Source: Opitutaceae bacterium (GTDB lineage: Bacteria > Verrucomicrobiota > Verrucomicrobiia > Opitutales > Opitutaceae). From it: a DNA stretch of 64,000 nt. Below, in pieces: positions 55,262 to 63,145 of this stretch (its first letter is position 1; each line of letters starts with the position of its first letter). The stretch lies in the NCBI GenBank assembly GCA_003164715.1, contig PLTZ01000013.1, positions 1 to 64,000 on the forward strand, in the 5' to 3' direction. The position numbers and the translations under genes are program-made. The notes beneath the pieces were generated by a model. That model was not told where the DNA came from and did not search any database. It worked only from the letters and a program-made list of their open reading frames with translations.

Positions 55262-55617
55262 GGCGATGCGTTCTCTTCGGTTTGCGATCCGGGCGGCCGG
55301 CCCAGGCTCTTCACGGTTGCGCTGATCTTCTGCCAATAATCCTCGGTCTCCCTCAGCTGCTCCCGTCCCTTGGCGGTCAGCTGGTAGTATTTCCTCGGCG
55401 GCCCGGCCTCGGACTCCTTCCATTCATAGTCCACGAGTTCCTCCCGGCGCATTTTGCTCAGGAGCGGATAGAGCGTGCCCTCCTGCGTCGCGAATTCCGT
55501 CCCGCCGAGCTGGTCCAGGATGTCGGCGACGTAGACCTTGTTTCCGGCGACGATCTTTAGCACCAGGAGCTCGAGGAGTCCCTTGCGGATCGCTGAGAAC
55601 TTCTCGTTGATGATCAT
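55258..55617 (-). CDS. PadR-family transcriptional regulator
   Basis: 119 residues of the short PadR class: winged-helix start FSAIRKGLLELLVLKIV, YVADILDQL, the TQEGTLYPLLSKMRREELVDYEW wing region in outline, then PPRKYYQLTAKG and a C-terminal dimerisation helix. PadR proteins repress their own operon until a ligand or membrane stress signal is sensed. It is the first gene of the PadR-PspC pair, with a palindrome 18 bases upstream of the start that is a good operator candidate. Confidence 0.93.
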   Translation of the reverse strand: MIINEKFSAIRKGLLELLVLKIVAGNKVYVADILDQLGGTEFATQEGTLYPLLSKMRREELVDYEWKESEAGPPRKYYQLTAKGREQLRETEDYWQKISATVKSLGRPPGSQTEENASP

Positions 55618-55634
55618 CGGAATTCTTTATCAAG

Positions 55635-55656
55635 CTACCTTGTTATAAAAAGGTAG
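55635..55656 (-). promoter_or_regulatory. Putative PadR operator
   Basis: Perfect inverted repeat CTACCTT-N8-AAGGTAG just upstream of the padR-like start, in a locally AT-rich stretch. The eight-base spacer and position fit autoregulation by a PadR dimer. TTGACG and TATAAC hexamers occur on the minus strand nearby, but their spacing is too long for a confident promoter call. Confidence 0.5.
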
Positions 55657-55861
55657 TGGGTATAAAAAAGGCGTTCGTCAACCTTTTGAAATATGGATTA
55701 ATTGGAACCTATTTAAATAAAATATCTTACGCATTTTATTGGGCCCCAAGACACAAAGGATGCGATCCAATGACGAACGGGAATCTCGCTACAGGGCGAT
55801 CCAATCTTCGCGGTTTCCGCCGACATGCGCCGGCCTTCGGCGCGCATTGCCTTTCTGCGAT

Positions 55862-56356
55862 TCAGGCCCCCTGGAAATCGCCGTACAGCAGGTGTCCGTA
55901 AACCTTCTCGATCAGGGCGGCCCGTGAGAACGGCTTCGCAAGGAACGCACTCTCGGGAATGACTCCCTCGAGTGCGGGTCCATGAACGGGGAGGATTGCG
56001 GAGATCAGGATGCAGGGTGGCTCCGGCGACACCTGGCGCAGCCGCTTGATCAAGCTTAGGCCGTTCAGCCTCGGCATCTCGTGGTCGGTGATGATGAGGT
56101 CGTAGGCCGTCATGCAGGCGGCGATCCACCCTTCCTCCCCGTCACGGGCCGTGTCCGCGCAGAACCCCGCCTGCGAGATCGTCTTTGCCACAAGCTCCCG
56201 GATGATGGTGTCGTCCTCGACGACCAGAATCTTCCGGGCAGAGGCCCTTGCTGCGTCCTCGGGGCTTGGCAAGGGCCGTGCCGCCGGCACGCCACAAGGG
56301 CCCTGGGTATCCTCAATCGCGCGAGGTCCCGAATACCACAGCTCGGGATCGCCCAT
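55862..56356 (-). CDS. Receiver-only response regulator (CheY-like)
   Basis: 164 residues from ATG 56356; a TTG ten codons earlier is possible. After a poorly conserved first about 40 residues comes one receiver domain: ILVVEDD, phosphorylation site Asp in YDLIITDHEMP, and the conserved lysine in AFLAKPF. There is no output domain, so it probably works in a phosphorelay or by protein contact. No histidine kinase is encoded next to it. The region between it and the PadR gene (55618-55861) is AT-rich and without a gene. Confidence 0.9.
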   Translation of the reverse strand: MGDPELWYSGPRAIEDTQGPCGVPAARPLPSPEDAARASARKILVVEDDTIIRELVAKTISQAGFCADTARDGEEGWIAACMTAYDLIITDHEMPRLNGLSLIKRLRQVSPEPPCILISAILPVHGPALEGVIPESAFLAKPFSRAALIEKVYGHLLYGDFQGA

Positions 56357-56465
56357 CGGCGGAAGCTTCGTCTGGTGGGTTCGCAAAAGGAGGGCGGGGG
56401 ACTTGTCACCCGCTGCGGCGAAGCTACACCGCGGCGGCCCGCCCCCATATGGGGTGAAACCCTAC

Positions 56466-56480
56466 CCCCCCGCCGGGGGG
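56466..56480 (-). terminator. GC hairpin after the purine-type operon
   Basis: Stem CCCCCC / GGGGGG with a three-base loop, about 15 bases beyond the stop of the last gene of the minus-strand operon. Only three T follow, so it is a weak terminator candidate. Confidence 0.3.
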
Positions 56481-56494
56481 CTGCGGGCGCCCGG

Positions 56495-57949
56495 TCAGCG
56501 CATCACCATCTTGTTGAAGGCGATGATCAGCCGCTCGAAGTAGCCGATCTCGTCCTCGAACAGGGATCGCCAGTATTCCGGATCCCACTGGGCGTTCAGC
56601 TCCTCGACCGTCTTGCCCTGCTGCTCGACCCAGGTGAAGTACTTGAGGTTGTGGAGCGCCTTGCGGTCCGCGTAGGAGAGCTCCCTGAAGTTGTCGGTCG
56701 ACTGGTGCGCGAGCGCGCCCGCGAAGTCGGCGACGGCGGTCTTTTCGCGGTAGTCGCCCTTCTGCTCGCGAAGCTCCACGAGGCGGGACTGGTAGAGCTG
56801 CATCGAGTCCGTGAACACCGTGAAGATCACGTCGTTACCGTCGAGGTCGTAGTACTTCGCGGTCTTCACCGCGGCGAGCAGGTTGCAGACGCCCGAGATG
56901 CCGAGCAGCGGCAGCTTGCGGAGGTGCTTCTTCGCGATGCCGAGCGACGCCAGGTAGTCGCGCCCCGCCGGCTCGTTGAAGAGGCGGATGATCCTCATGC
57001 AGTCCTCGTCATCGACCGCCGCGACGGCGTCGGTGTTGCGCACGTTGTGCACCCACGGGATGTGCTTGTCGCCGATGCCCTCGATGCGGTGCGCGCCGAA
57101 TCCGTTGCGCAGCAGCGTCGGGCACTGGAGCGCCTCGGCGGCGATGATCCGGAGCTGCGGGTGCACCGCCTTCAGGAAGTCGCCGGCGGCGATCGTGCCC
57201 GCGGAGCCCGTCGCCGAGACGAAGGCAGCGGCCCGGAGCTTGCGGTCGCGCAGCCCGTAGAACACCTCCTCGATCGCGGGGCCCGTGACGTTGTAATGGA
57301 AGATCGGGTTCCCGAACTCCTCGAACTGGTTGAAGATCATGTTGGCCGGGTCGCGCTTGAGCTCCCAGCACTTGTCGTAGATCCCCTTCACGTTCGACTC
57401 GCAGCCCGGGGTCGCGATGATCGTGGCGCCGATCTGCCTGAGCCAGTCGAAGCGCTCGCGGGACATCTCCTCGGGCAGGATCGCGATCGCCGTGCAGTCG
57501 AGCAGCGCGCAGTCGAACGCGCCGCCGCGGCAGAAGTTGCCCGTCGACGGCCACGCGGCCTTGTGCACCTCGGGGTCGAACTCGCCGCTCACCAGCCGCG
57601 GGACGAGGCAGCCGAACGCGGCGCCGACCTTGTGGGCGCCCGTCGGGAAGTAGGACCCGACGAGCCCGATGATGCGGGCCTTCACGCCGGTGATCGCGGG
57701 CGGCAGCTCGACGTAGTTAACGCCCCCGTAGAGGCCGGTGTGCACGTCGTTCTTCCAGGTGATGCGGAAGAGGTTGATGGGGTTCAGGTCCGACATCCCG
57801 ACATCCGCCAGGCGGGCGCGCACGGACGTGGGCACGTGCGTCGGGTCGCGCAGCTGCTTGAACGTCGGTATGACGATCTCGCGGTTGCGGCACCGCCGTG
57901 CCGTCTTGCGGATGATTTCGGGGTGGAGCTGCCTGATGATCTTAGACAT
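56495..57949 (-). CDS. Fold-type II PLP-dependent enzyme in ygeW operon
   Basis: 484 residues. The PLP lysine is probably in FPTGAHKVGAAFG (about residues 112-124) and the phosphate/substrate loop is STGNFCRGGAF (about 154-164), an arrangement similar to cysteine-synthase and tryptophan-synthase beta type enzymes, though with an unusual cysteine in the loop. A glycine-rich SATGSAGTI follows (about 250). Last gene of the ygeY-to-ygeW operon, starting one base after the ygeW stop. I expect an elimination, deamination or replacement reaction on an amino acid made during purine breakdown; diaminopropionate is one candidate, by analogy with YgeX. The true substrate is unknown. Confidence 0.75.
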   Translation of the reverse strand: MSKIIRQLHPEIIRKTARRCRNREIVIPTFKQLRDPTHVPTSVRARLADVGMSDLNPINLFRITWKNDVHTGLYGGVNYVELPPAITGVKARIIGLVGSYFPTGAHKVGAAFGCLVPRLVSGEFDPEVHKAAWPSTGNFCRGGAFDCALLDCTAIAILPEEMSRERFDWLRQIGATIIATPGCESNVKGIYDKCWELKRDPANMIFNQFEEFGNPIFHYNVTGPAIEEVFYGLRDRKLRAAAFVSATGSAGTIAAGDFLKAVHPQLRIIAAEALQCPTLLRNGFGAHRIEGIGDKHIPWVHNVRNTDAVAAVDDEDCMRIIRLFNEPAGRDYLASLGIAKKHLRKLPLLGISGVCNLLAAVKTAKYYDLDGNDVIFTVFTDSMQLYQSRLVELREQKGDYREKTAVADFAGALAHQSTDNFRELSYADRKALHNLKYFTWVEQQGKTVEELNAQWDPEYWRSLFEDEIGYFERLIIAFNKMVMR

Positions 57950-57950
57950 G

Positions 57951-59120
57951 TCAGTCCTTTGCGAGGTGCCGGAGCACGGAGGGATAGTTCTTGAAGCGCG
58001 CCATGAGGATCATGGCGGCGATGACGAACGGCTTGAAGCTCGCCTCGCGGTAGGTGGCAAGCCGGTAGCGCTCGAACACGCCCGCGGAGACCTCGCCCGC
58101 GGCGCAGCTCACCCCCGAGATGTCCGCGGGCAGGCAGTGCATGTAGAGCGCGCTGCCCGCCCTCGTGAGGCGCATCTTCGCCTCGTCGCACTCCCACGCC
58201 TTGAACCTCGCGTTGTTCTCGAGGCACTCCCTCTCGAGCGCCTTGAGACCGTCCCGGTCGCCCTTCCTGAGGAGGGGGGTGCGCCGCTGCATCACCGCGT
58301 AGGGCGCCCACGACTTCGGGTAGACGACGTCCGCGTCGCGGAACGCCTCCTCCATGCTGGGCGCCACCGAGAACGACCCGCCGCTCGCCGCGCTGTTGGC
58401 GCGCGCGATCTCGACCACCGCGGGGATGAGCCCGTAGCCCTCCGGGTGCGCGAGGGTCACGTTCATGCCGAACCGGGTCATCAGGCCGATGATCCCCTGG
58501 GGCACGGAGAGCGGCTTGCCGTAGCTCGGCGAGTACGCCCAGGACATGGCGATCTTCTTGCCGCGCAGCGCCTCGAGCGAGCCGAAGTGGCGCTTGAGCG
58601 CGACCAGGTCGGCCATCGACTGCGTCGGGTGGTCGATGTCGCACTGGAGGTTCACGAGGGTGGGGCGCTGGTGGAGGACCCCCTCGTCGAAGCCCTCCTG
58701 CACGGCCCTCGCGACCTCGCGCATGTAGGCGTTGCCCTCGCCGAGGTACATGTCGTCCCGGATGCCGATGACCTCGGCCATGAACGAGATCATGTTGGCC
58801 GTCTCGCGCACGGTCTCCCCGTGCGCGATCTGGGACTTGCCCTCGTCAAGGTCGGCGAGGCCGAGGCCGAGCGCCTGGACCGCGGAGGCGAAGCTGAACC
58901 GCGTCCGGGTGGAGTTGTCGCGGAAGATCGATACCGCGAGCCCCGACTCGAAGGCGCGCAGCGGGCGGCCCGCCCGGTGCAGCTCGCAGAGGATCTCGGC
59001 GACGAGCGCGAGCGCGCGTATCTCGGGGTCGGGCTTCTCCCACGTGAGGAGGAAATCCCTGCCGAAGGCGTAGGTTTTGAGGGCGGCGAGCTGGGCGAGG
59101 CTGTCCTTTACGGTGTTCAT
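57951..59120 (-). CDS. ygeW: Knotted carbamoyltransferase YgeW
   Basis: 389 residues from ATG 59120. Transcarbamylase motifs: FRDNSTRTRFSFASA (carbamoyl-phosphate site, about 67-81), HPTQSMADL (about 167-175) and the distinctive MHCLPADISGVSCAAGEV (about 325-342), which is typical of YgeW-type enzymes with a knotted C-terminal domain. In Escherichia coli and Clostridia ygeW lies with ygeX, ygeY and hydroxylase genes. It probably forms or consumes carbamoyl phosphate from a carbamoylated amine in purine catabolism, giving ATP in a later step. Overlaps the [2Fe-2S] subunit gene by four bases. Confidence 0.92.
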   Translation of the reverse strand: MNTVKDSLAQLAALKTYAFGRDFLLTWEKPDPEIRALALVAEILCELHRAGRPLRAFESGLAVSIFRDNSTRTRFSFASAVQALGLGLADLDEGKSQIAHGETVRETANMISFMAEVIGIRDDMYLGEGNAYMREVARAVQEGFDEGVLHQRPTLVNLQCDIDHPTQSMADLVALKRHFGSLEALRGKKIAMSWAYSPSYGKPLSVPQGIIGLMTRFGMNVTLAHPEGYGLIPAVVEIARANSAASGGSFSVAPSMEEAFRDADVVYPKSWAPYAVMQRRTPLLRKGDRDGLKALERECLENNARFKAWECDEAKMRLTRAGSALYMHCLPADISGVSCAAGEVSAGVFERYRLATYREASFKPFVIAAMILMARFKNYPSVLRHLAKD

Positions 59121-59611
59121 AGGCGGGCTTCCTGCGCGGGCGCCGGCGCGCCCCGGTAGTGGGCGGCGGCCTCCTCGATCGCGTCGATGATCTGCTGGTA
59201 GCCGGTGCAGCGGCATAGGTTGCCGTGGATCGCCTTGCGGATCTCGTCGCGCGTCGGGTGCGGCTGCTTGAGCAGGAAGGCGTGCGCGACGAGGACCATG
59301 CCGGGCGTGCAGAACCCGCACTGGATCGCGCCGCGGTCCACGAAGGCCTGCTGCAGCGGGTGCAGCGTGCCGTCGGGGGCGGCCATGCCCTCGATCGTGA
59401 GCACGCGGTGGCCGGCCACGTCCTTCACGCGTTTGATGCAGATCTTCACGGGCTCGTCGTCGACCAGGATGGTGCAGGCGCCGCAGGCGCCGATGTCGCA
59501 CGCGTTCTTCGCGCCGGTCAGGTCGAGGTCTTCGCGCAGGAAGGTGATGAGCTTCTTCTCGCCGACAGAGTCGCTCACCTCGAGGTCGCGCCCGTTGATG
59601 TTGAGCCTCAT
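59117..59611 (-). CDS. Molybdenum hydroxylase [2Fe-2S] subunit
   Basis: 164 residues with two [2Fe-2S] sites: plant-ferredoxin type CDIGACGACTILVDD (about 39-53) and the all-helical type CGFCTPGMVL plus CRCTGYQQI (about 100-145). This is the small subunit of xanthine-dehydrogenase-like enzymes. It overlaps the large subunit gene by four bases and ygeW by four bases. Electrons from the molybdenum site would leave through it. No FAD subunit gene is seen in the window, so the acceptor may be different. Confidence 0.95.
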   Translation of the reverse strand: MRLNINGRDLEVSDSVGEKKLITFLREDLDLTGAKNACDIGACGACTILVDDEPVKICIKRVKDVAGHRVLTIEGMAAPDGTLHPLQQAFVDRGAIQCGFCTPGMVLVAHAFLLKQPHPTRDEIRKAIHGNLCRCTGYQQIIDAIEEAAAHYRGAPAPAQEARL

Positions 59612-61896
59612 AGGCGGCAGTCCTCCTCGGCAATCTCGTCCGGGAGCGCGGACAGCTTGATTGGCAGCGAGAACTGCCGCCTTCCCGTCGCGTTGAAGAC
59701 GGCGTTCGCGATCGCGGGGGCGAGGATCTCGTTCGTCGGCTCGCCGAGCGCCTTGGCCCCGCAGGGCGAGTGCGGGTCGCGGTTCTCGACGATGATCGCC
59801 CTCATCTCCGGCAAATCCGTGGAGCGCGGGATGCGGTAGGTGTTGAGGTTCGGGTTGGTGATGCGGCCGTCCTTGGAGCGGACCTCCTCGTGGAGGGCGT
59901 AGCCGGTCGCCATCGCCATGCCGCCGAAGAACTGCCCGCGGACCATCTCGGGGTTCACCGCGCGGCCGACGTCGTGGGCCGCGGCGGCGCCGAGGAGCCT
60001 CACCCTGCCCGTCTTCTTGTTGACCGTGAGCTCGACCGCCTGGCAGCCGTAGACCCAGGTGAAGTAGGCGTCGCCGTGCCCGGTGTGCTCGTCCCATGTG
60101 GTCTTTGGCGCCCGGAACACACCGACCACGTGGGGGAAGTGCTGCGTCGCGAACATCAGGGCGATCGCCTCGTCGAACGAGACCCTCCGGTGGCCCGCGG
60201 GGTCGAGGAGAGCGCCCCCCTCGAACCGCACCGCCCCAGCGAGGCACTGCAGGCGCCCGCAGACCGCTTCCGCCATCCGGCGCTTGAGCTCGCGGGCCGC
60301 GAGGGTGACCGCGCCGCCGCCCATGATCGTGCCCCGCGACGCGACGGTCGTGCCGCTGTCGGGCACGGTCGAGGTCGAGGCGCGGCGGTAGCGGATCCGG
60401 CCGACGTCGACGCCCAGCTCCTCTGCCGCGAGGATCGACATGGCCGACTCCGCACCCTGGCCGTTCTCGTGGATCCCCACCTCGAGGAGGATCGAGCCGT
60501 CGGGCTGGACGTTGATCACCGCGGCGCAGAAGTCGACGCCCTCGGCGCCCAGGCTCACGCCGCGGTAGCTCATGGCGAGCCCGACCCCGTAGAGCTCGTC
60601 GCCGTCGGCCCTGCCGTGCGAGCACCGGGCGAGCTTCTCCTCGTAGCCGGTCTCGGCGAGCACGGCGTCCAGCACCTCGCCCATCGCGACCTTGTGCGAA
60701 TCGAGCGTCTGGCCCGTGATGGTCACGCTCCCCTGGCGCACCATGTTGCGCCTGCGGAACTCGACGCCCGTGATGCCGAGCCTGGCGGCGGCCATCTCGA
60801 CCACCTGCTCCACCACGAAGTTCATCTGCGGCGAGCCGAAGCCGCGCATCGCCCCGGCGACGACATTGTTCGTGTAGACGCCGAGCGTGTCGCAGTGGAC
60901 GTTCTCGACGACGTACGGCCCGCAGCACTGGACCGTGGACCGCCAGGTCACCCACGGGGTGACCGAGCAGTACGCGCCGCCGTCGGCGACGATCCGGCAC
61001 TGGACCGCGGTGATGCGGCCGTCGCTCCCGACGCCCATCTTGTAGGCGACCCGGTACGGGTGGCGCTTGTAGCTCTCGCGGATCGACCAGTCGCGCCGGT
61101 ACATGAGCTTGACCGGCTGCCCGAGGAGCTTCGCAGCCAGCGCGGCCCGCGCGCAGACAATGGCGGCGGTGTCGTCCTTGCCGCCGAACCCGCCGCCCAT
61201 GGGCGTGCCCACCACCTCGACCTCCGACAGGGGCACGCCAAGGCACGCCGCCACGAACCGCCGCGTGCTGAAGGGGTGCTGCATGCTGCCGAAGACCTCG
61301 ATGACGCCGTCGGCGCGCGGCGCGCACACGGCGACCTCGGGCTCCATGTAGGCGTGCTCGACCGACTGCGTTCGGAAATGCTCCTCGACGACAAAGTCCG
61401 CCCGGCGGAAGCCCTCGTCGACGTTGCCGCGGCGGATCCTGTGGGTGTTGACGAGGTTCGAGCCGTGGCTCTCGTGGACGAGCGGGGCGCCCGGCAGCAG
61501 GGCCTCCTCGGGGTCGAGGACCGCCGGCAGCACCTCCGCCTCGACGCGGACGAGCGCCGAGGCGCGGATCGCCAGGTCGCGGGTCTCCGCGACGACCATC
61601 GCCACGACGTCGCCGTTGTAGCGGACCTTGTCGTCGGCGAAGATGCGGTAGTCGCGGATGATCTGGCCGAACCGGTTGGAGCCCGGGACGTCCTTGGCCG
61701 TCAGGACCCGCACGACTCCGGGGGCCCTCGCGGCCTCCTCGGTGACGACGCGCAGGATCCGGGCGTGGACGAAGTCGCAGTAGACGGGCGCCGCGTGGAG
61801 CAGCCGCGCGAACTTGAGGTCGTCCGTGTACTTTGTCCTGCCGGTGACCTTCGCGTGCGCGTCGTTGCGCCAGCCCTTCTCTCCGGCGGCCTTCAT
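59608..61896 (-). CDS. Xanthine dehydrogenase-like molybdenum-binding subunit
   Basis: 762 residues, the length of a separate molybdopterin subunit. Motifs: GRTKYTDDL at the start, GGGFGGKDDTA (about 235), AYMEPEVAV, GAMRGFGSPQMNF (about 347), TMGGGAVT-like MGGGAVTLAAREL, and near the C-terminus CGAKALGEPTNE, whose Glu corresponds to the catalytic base of the family. It hydroxylates a purine or other N-heterocycle using water. Some relatives in ygeW loci depend on a labile selenium ligand; that cannot be seen in the sequence. Start overlaps the threonine-synthase-like gene by four bases. Confidence 0.92.
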   Translation of the reverse strand: MKAAGEKGWRNDAHAKVTGRTKYTDDLKFARLLHAAPVYCDFVHARILRVVTEEAARAPGVVRVLTAKDVPGSNRFGQIIRDYRIFADDKVRYNGDVVAMVVAETRDLAIRASALVRVEAEVLPAVLDPEEALLPGAPLVHESHGSNLVNTHRIRRGNVDEGFRRADFVVEEHFRTQSVEHAYMEPEVAVCAPRADGVIEVFGSMQHPFSTRRFVAACLGVPLSEVEVVGTPMGGGFGGKDDTAAIVCARAALAAKLLGQPVKLMYRRDWSIRESYKRHPYRVAYKMGVGSDGRITAVQCRIVADGGAYCSVTPWVTWRSTVQCCGPYVVENVHCDTLGVYTNNVVAGAMRGFGSPQMNFVVEQVVEMAAARLGITGVEFRRRNMVRQGSVTITGQTLDSHKVAMGEVLDAVLAETGYEEKLARCSHGRADGDELYGVGLAMSYRGVSLGAEGVDFCAAVINVQPDGSILLEVGIHENGQGAESAMSILAAEELGVDVGRIRYRRASTSTVPDSGTTVASRGTIMGGGAVTLAARELKRRMAEAVCGRLQCLAGAVRFEGGALLDPAGHRRVSFDEAIALMFATQHFPHVVGVFRAPKTTWDEHTGHGDAYFTWVYGCQAVELTVNKKTGRVRLLGAAAAHDVGRAVNPEMVRGQFFGGMAMATGYALHEEVRSKDGRITNPNLNTYRIPRSTDLPEMRAIIVENRDPHSPCGAKALGEPTNEILAPAIANAVFNATGRRQFSLPIKLSALPDEIAEEDCRL

Positions 61897-63140
61897 GCGG
61901 GCACCCCCTTCTCGGCGAGCCGCTCGGCGACGCTGTCGAGCCCGCGGGCGGTGGGCGGGATCGCGGCCGGCATCTCGACGCCCCGCAGCGCGGCGTCGAC
62001 GTCCTTAAGGCCGTGCCCGGTGACGAGGACGACGACCTGGTCGTCCGCCGCCAGGAGCCTCCCGTCGCGCAGCCGGGCAAGGGCGGCCACGGCCGCGGCC
62101 GCCGCGGGCTCCGCGAAGACCCCGCTCGCCGCGGCGAGCGTGCGCTGGGCCGCGAGGATCTCCTCGTCGCTTACCGTGACCGAGCAGCCGTGGCTCTGGA
62201 GCACGGCGGCCCGGGCGAGGTGAGCGTTCGACGGGACCGAGACCGAGATGGAGTCCGCGACGGTCGAGGGGCTGACCGCGTCGCGGTAGTGCCCCGTCAC
62301 GATGTAGTCGTGGATGGCGCTCGAGCGCTCGGCCTGCGCGCAGACCAGCCGGGGCAGGCGCTCGATTAGGCCCGCGTCCCTTAAGTCCAGGAACGCCTTG
62401 TGCACGCCGGCGAGAATCACGCCGTCGCCGGTCGGCACCACGACGACCGAGGGCGCCCGCCCGCCGTTCTGCTGCCAGATCTCGAGCCCGACCGTCTTCT
62501 TTCCCTCGATCGTGAGCGGGTGGTAGGCGGTGTTGCGGTTGAGCCCCCCGTAGCGCGCGGTGTAGTCGAGGGACAGCCGGAACGCGTCGTCGTAGGTGCC
62601 GTCGACCGGGACGACCTGCGCCCCGTGGAGCAGCATCTGCGCGAGCTTCGCCTTCGGGGCCGACTTAGGCACGAAGATCACGGCGCGCCGGCCGGCGGCG
62701 GCGCAGACCGCGGCCAGCGAGCTCGCGGCGTTGCCTGTGGACGCCGTGACGATCGTCCGCTCGCCCAGGCGGATCGCCTCGGCGACAACCAGGAACGAGG
62801 CGCGGTCCTTCAGCGAGCCGCTCGGGTTCAGGCCGTCGTTCTTTATCCAGACGTCGGGCACGCCGAAGGCCTCGCCGAGGGCGGCGGACCTGGCGAACGG
62901 CGTCGGGGCCATGGCGTAGGGCGGGTGGAACTCCGGCTCGACCGCGCAGAACAGGTTCCAGTCGGGCTTCGCCCTTCGGAACTTACGGCGGATCCGCTCG
63001 TGGTCGAACTCGGCGGTGAGGACCCCGCTGAGCGGCATGCCCGGGTGGTAGGCCTTGCCGCATTCAGGGCACAGATAGCGTACCCGGTCGCGCTCGAAGC
63101 GACCCCCGCAGACGGTGCACCGGTAGACGAACGGTACCAT
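61893..63140 (-). CDS. Threonine synthase-like PLP enzyme with zinc ribbon
   Basis: 415 residues from ATG 63140. An N-terminal zinc ribbon (CTVCGG...CPECGK, about residues 8-27) precedes a fold-type II PLP domain with the lysine in NPSGSLKDRAS (about 109) and ASTGNAASSLAAV. This matches the zinc-ribbon threonine synthase class. Its place in a purine-type operon instead of with homoserine genes suggests that it may have been recruited for another beta- or gamma-elimination, for example the diaminopropionate step performed by YgeX in Escherichia coli. That is inference; plain threonine synthase activity is possible. Confidence 0.8.
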   Translation of the reverse strand: MVPFVYRCTVCGGRFERDRVRYLCPECGKAYHPGMPLSGVLTAEFDHERIRRKFRRAKPDWNLFCAVEPEFHPPYAMAPTPFARSAALGEAFGVPDVWIKNDGLNPSGSLKDRASFLVVAEAIRLGERTIVTASTGNAASSLAAVCAAAGRRAVIFVPKSAPKAKLAQMLLHGAQVVPVDGTYDDAFRLSLDYTARYGGLNRNTAYHPLTIEGKKTVGLEIWQQNGGRAPSVVVVPTGDGVILAGVHKAFLDLRDAGLIERLPRLVCAQAERSSAIHDYIVTGHYRDAVSPSTVADSISVSVPSNAHLARAAVLQSHGCSVTVSDEEILAAQRTLAAASGVFAEPAAAAAVAALARLRDGRLLAADDQVVVLVTGHGLKDVDAALRGVEMPAAIPPTARGLDSVAERLAEKGVPA

Positions 63141-63145
63141 GGTCC

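Noticed and set aside
59608-61896. Selenocysteine codon in the hydroxylase
   Set aside because: No in-frame TGA occurs within the gene; selenium in relatives is a labile ligand, not selenocysteine, so the sequence cannot show it.
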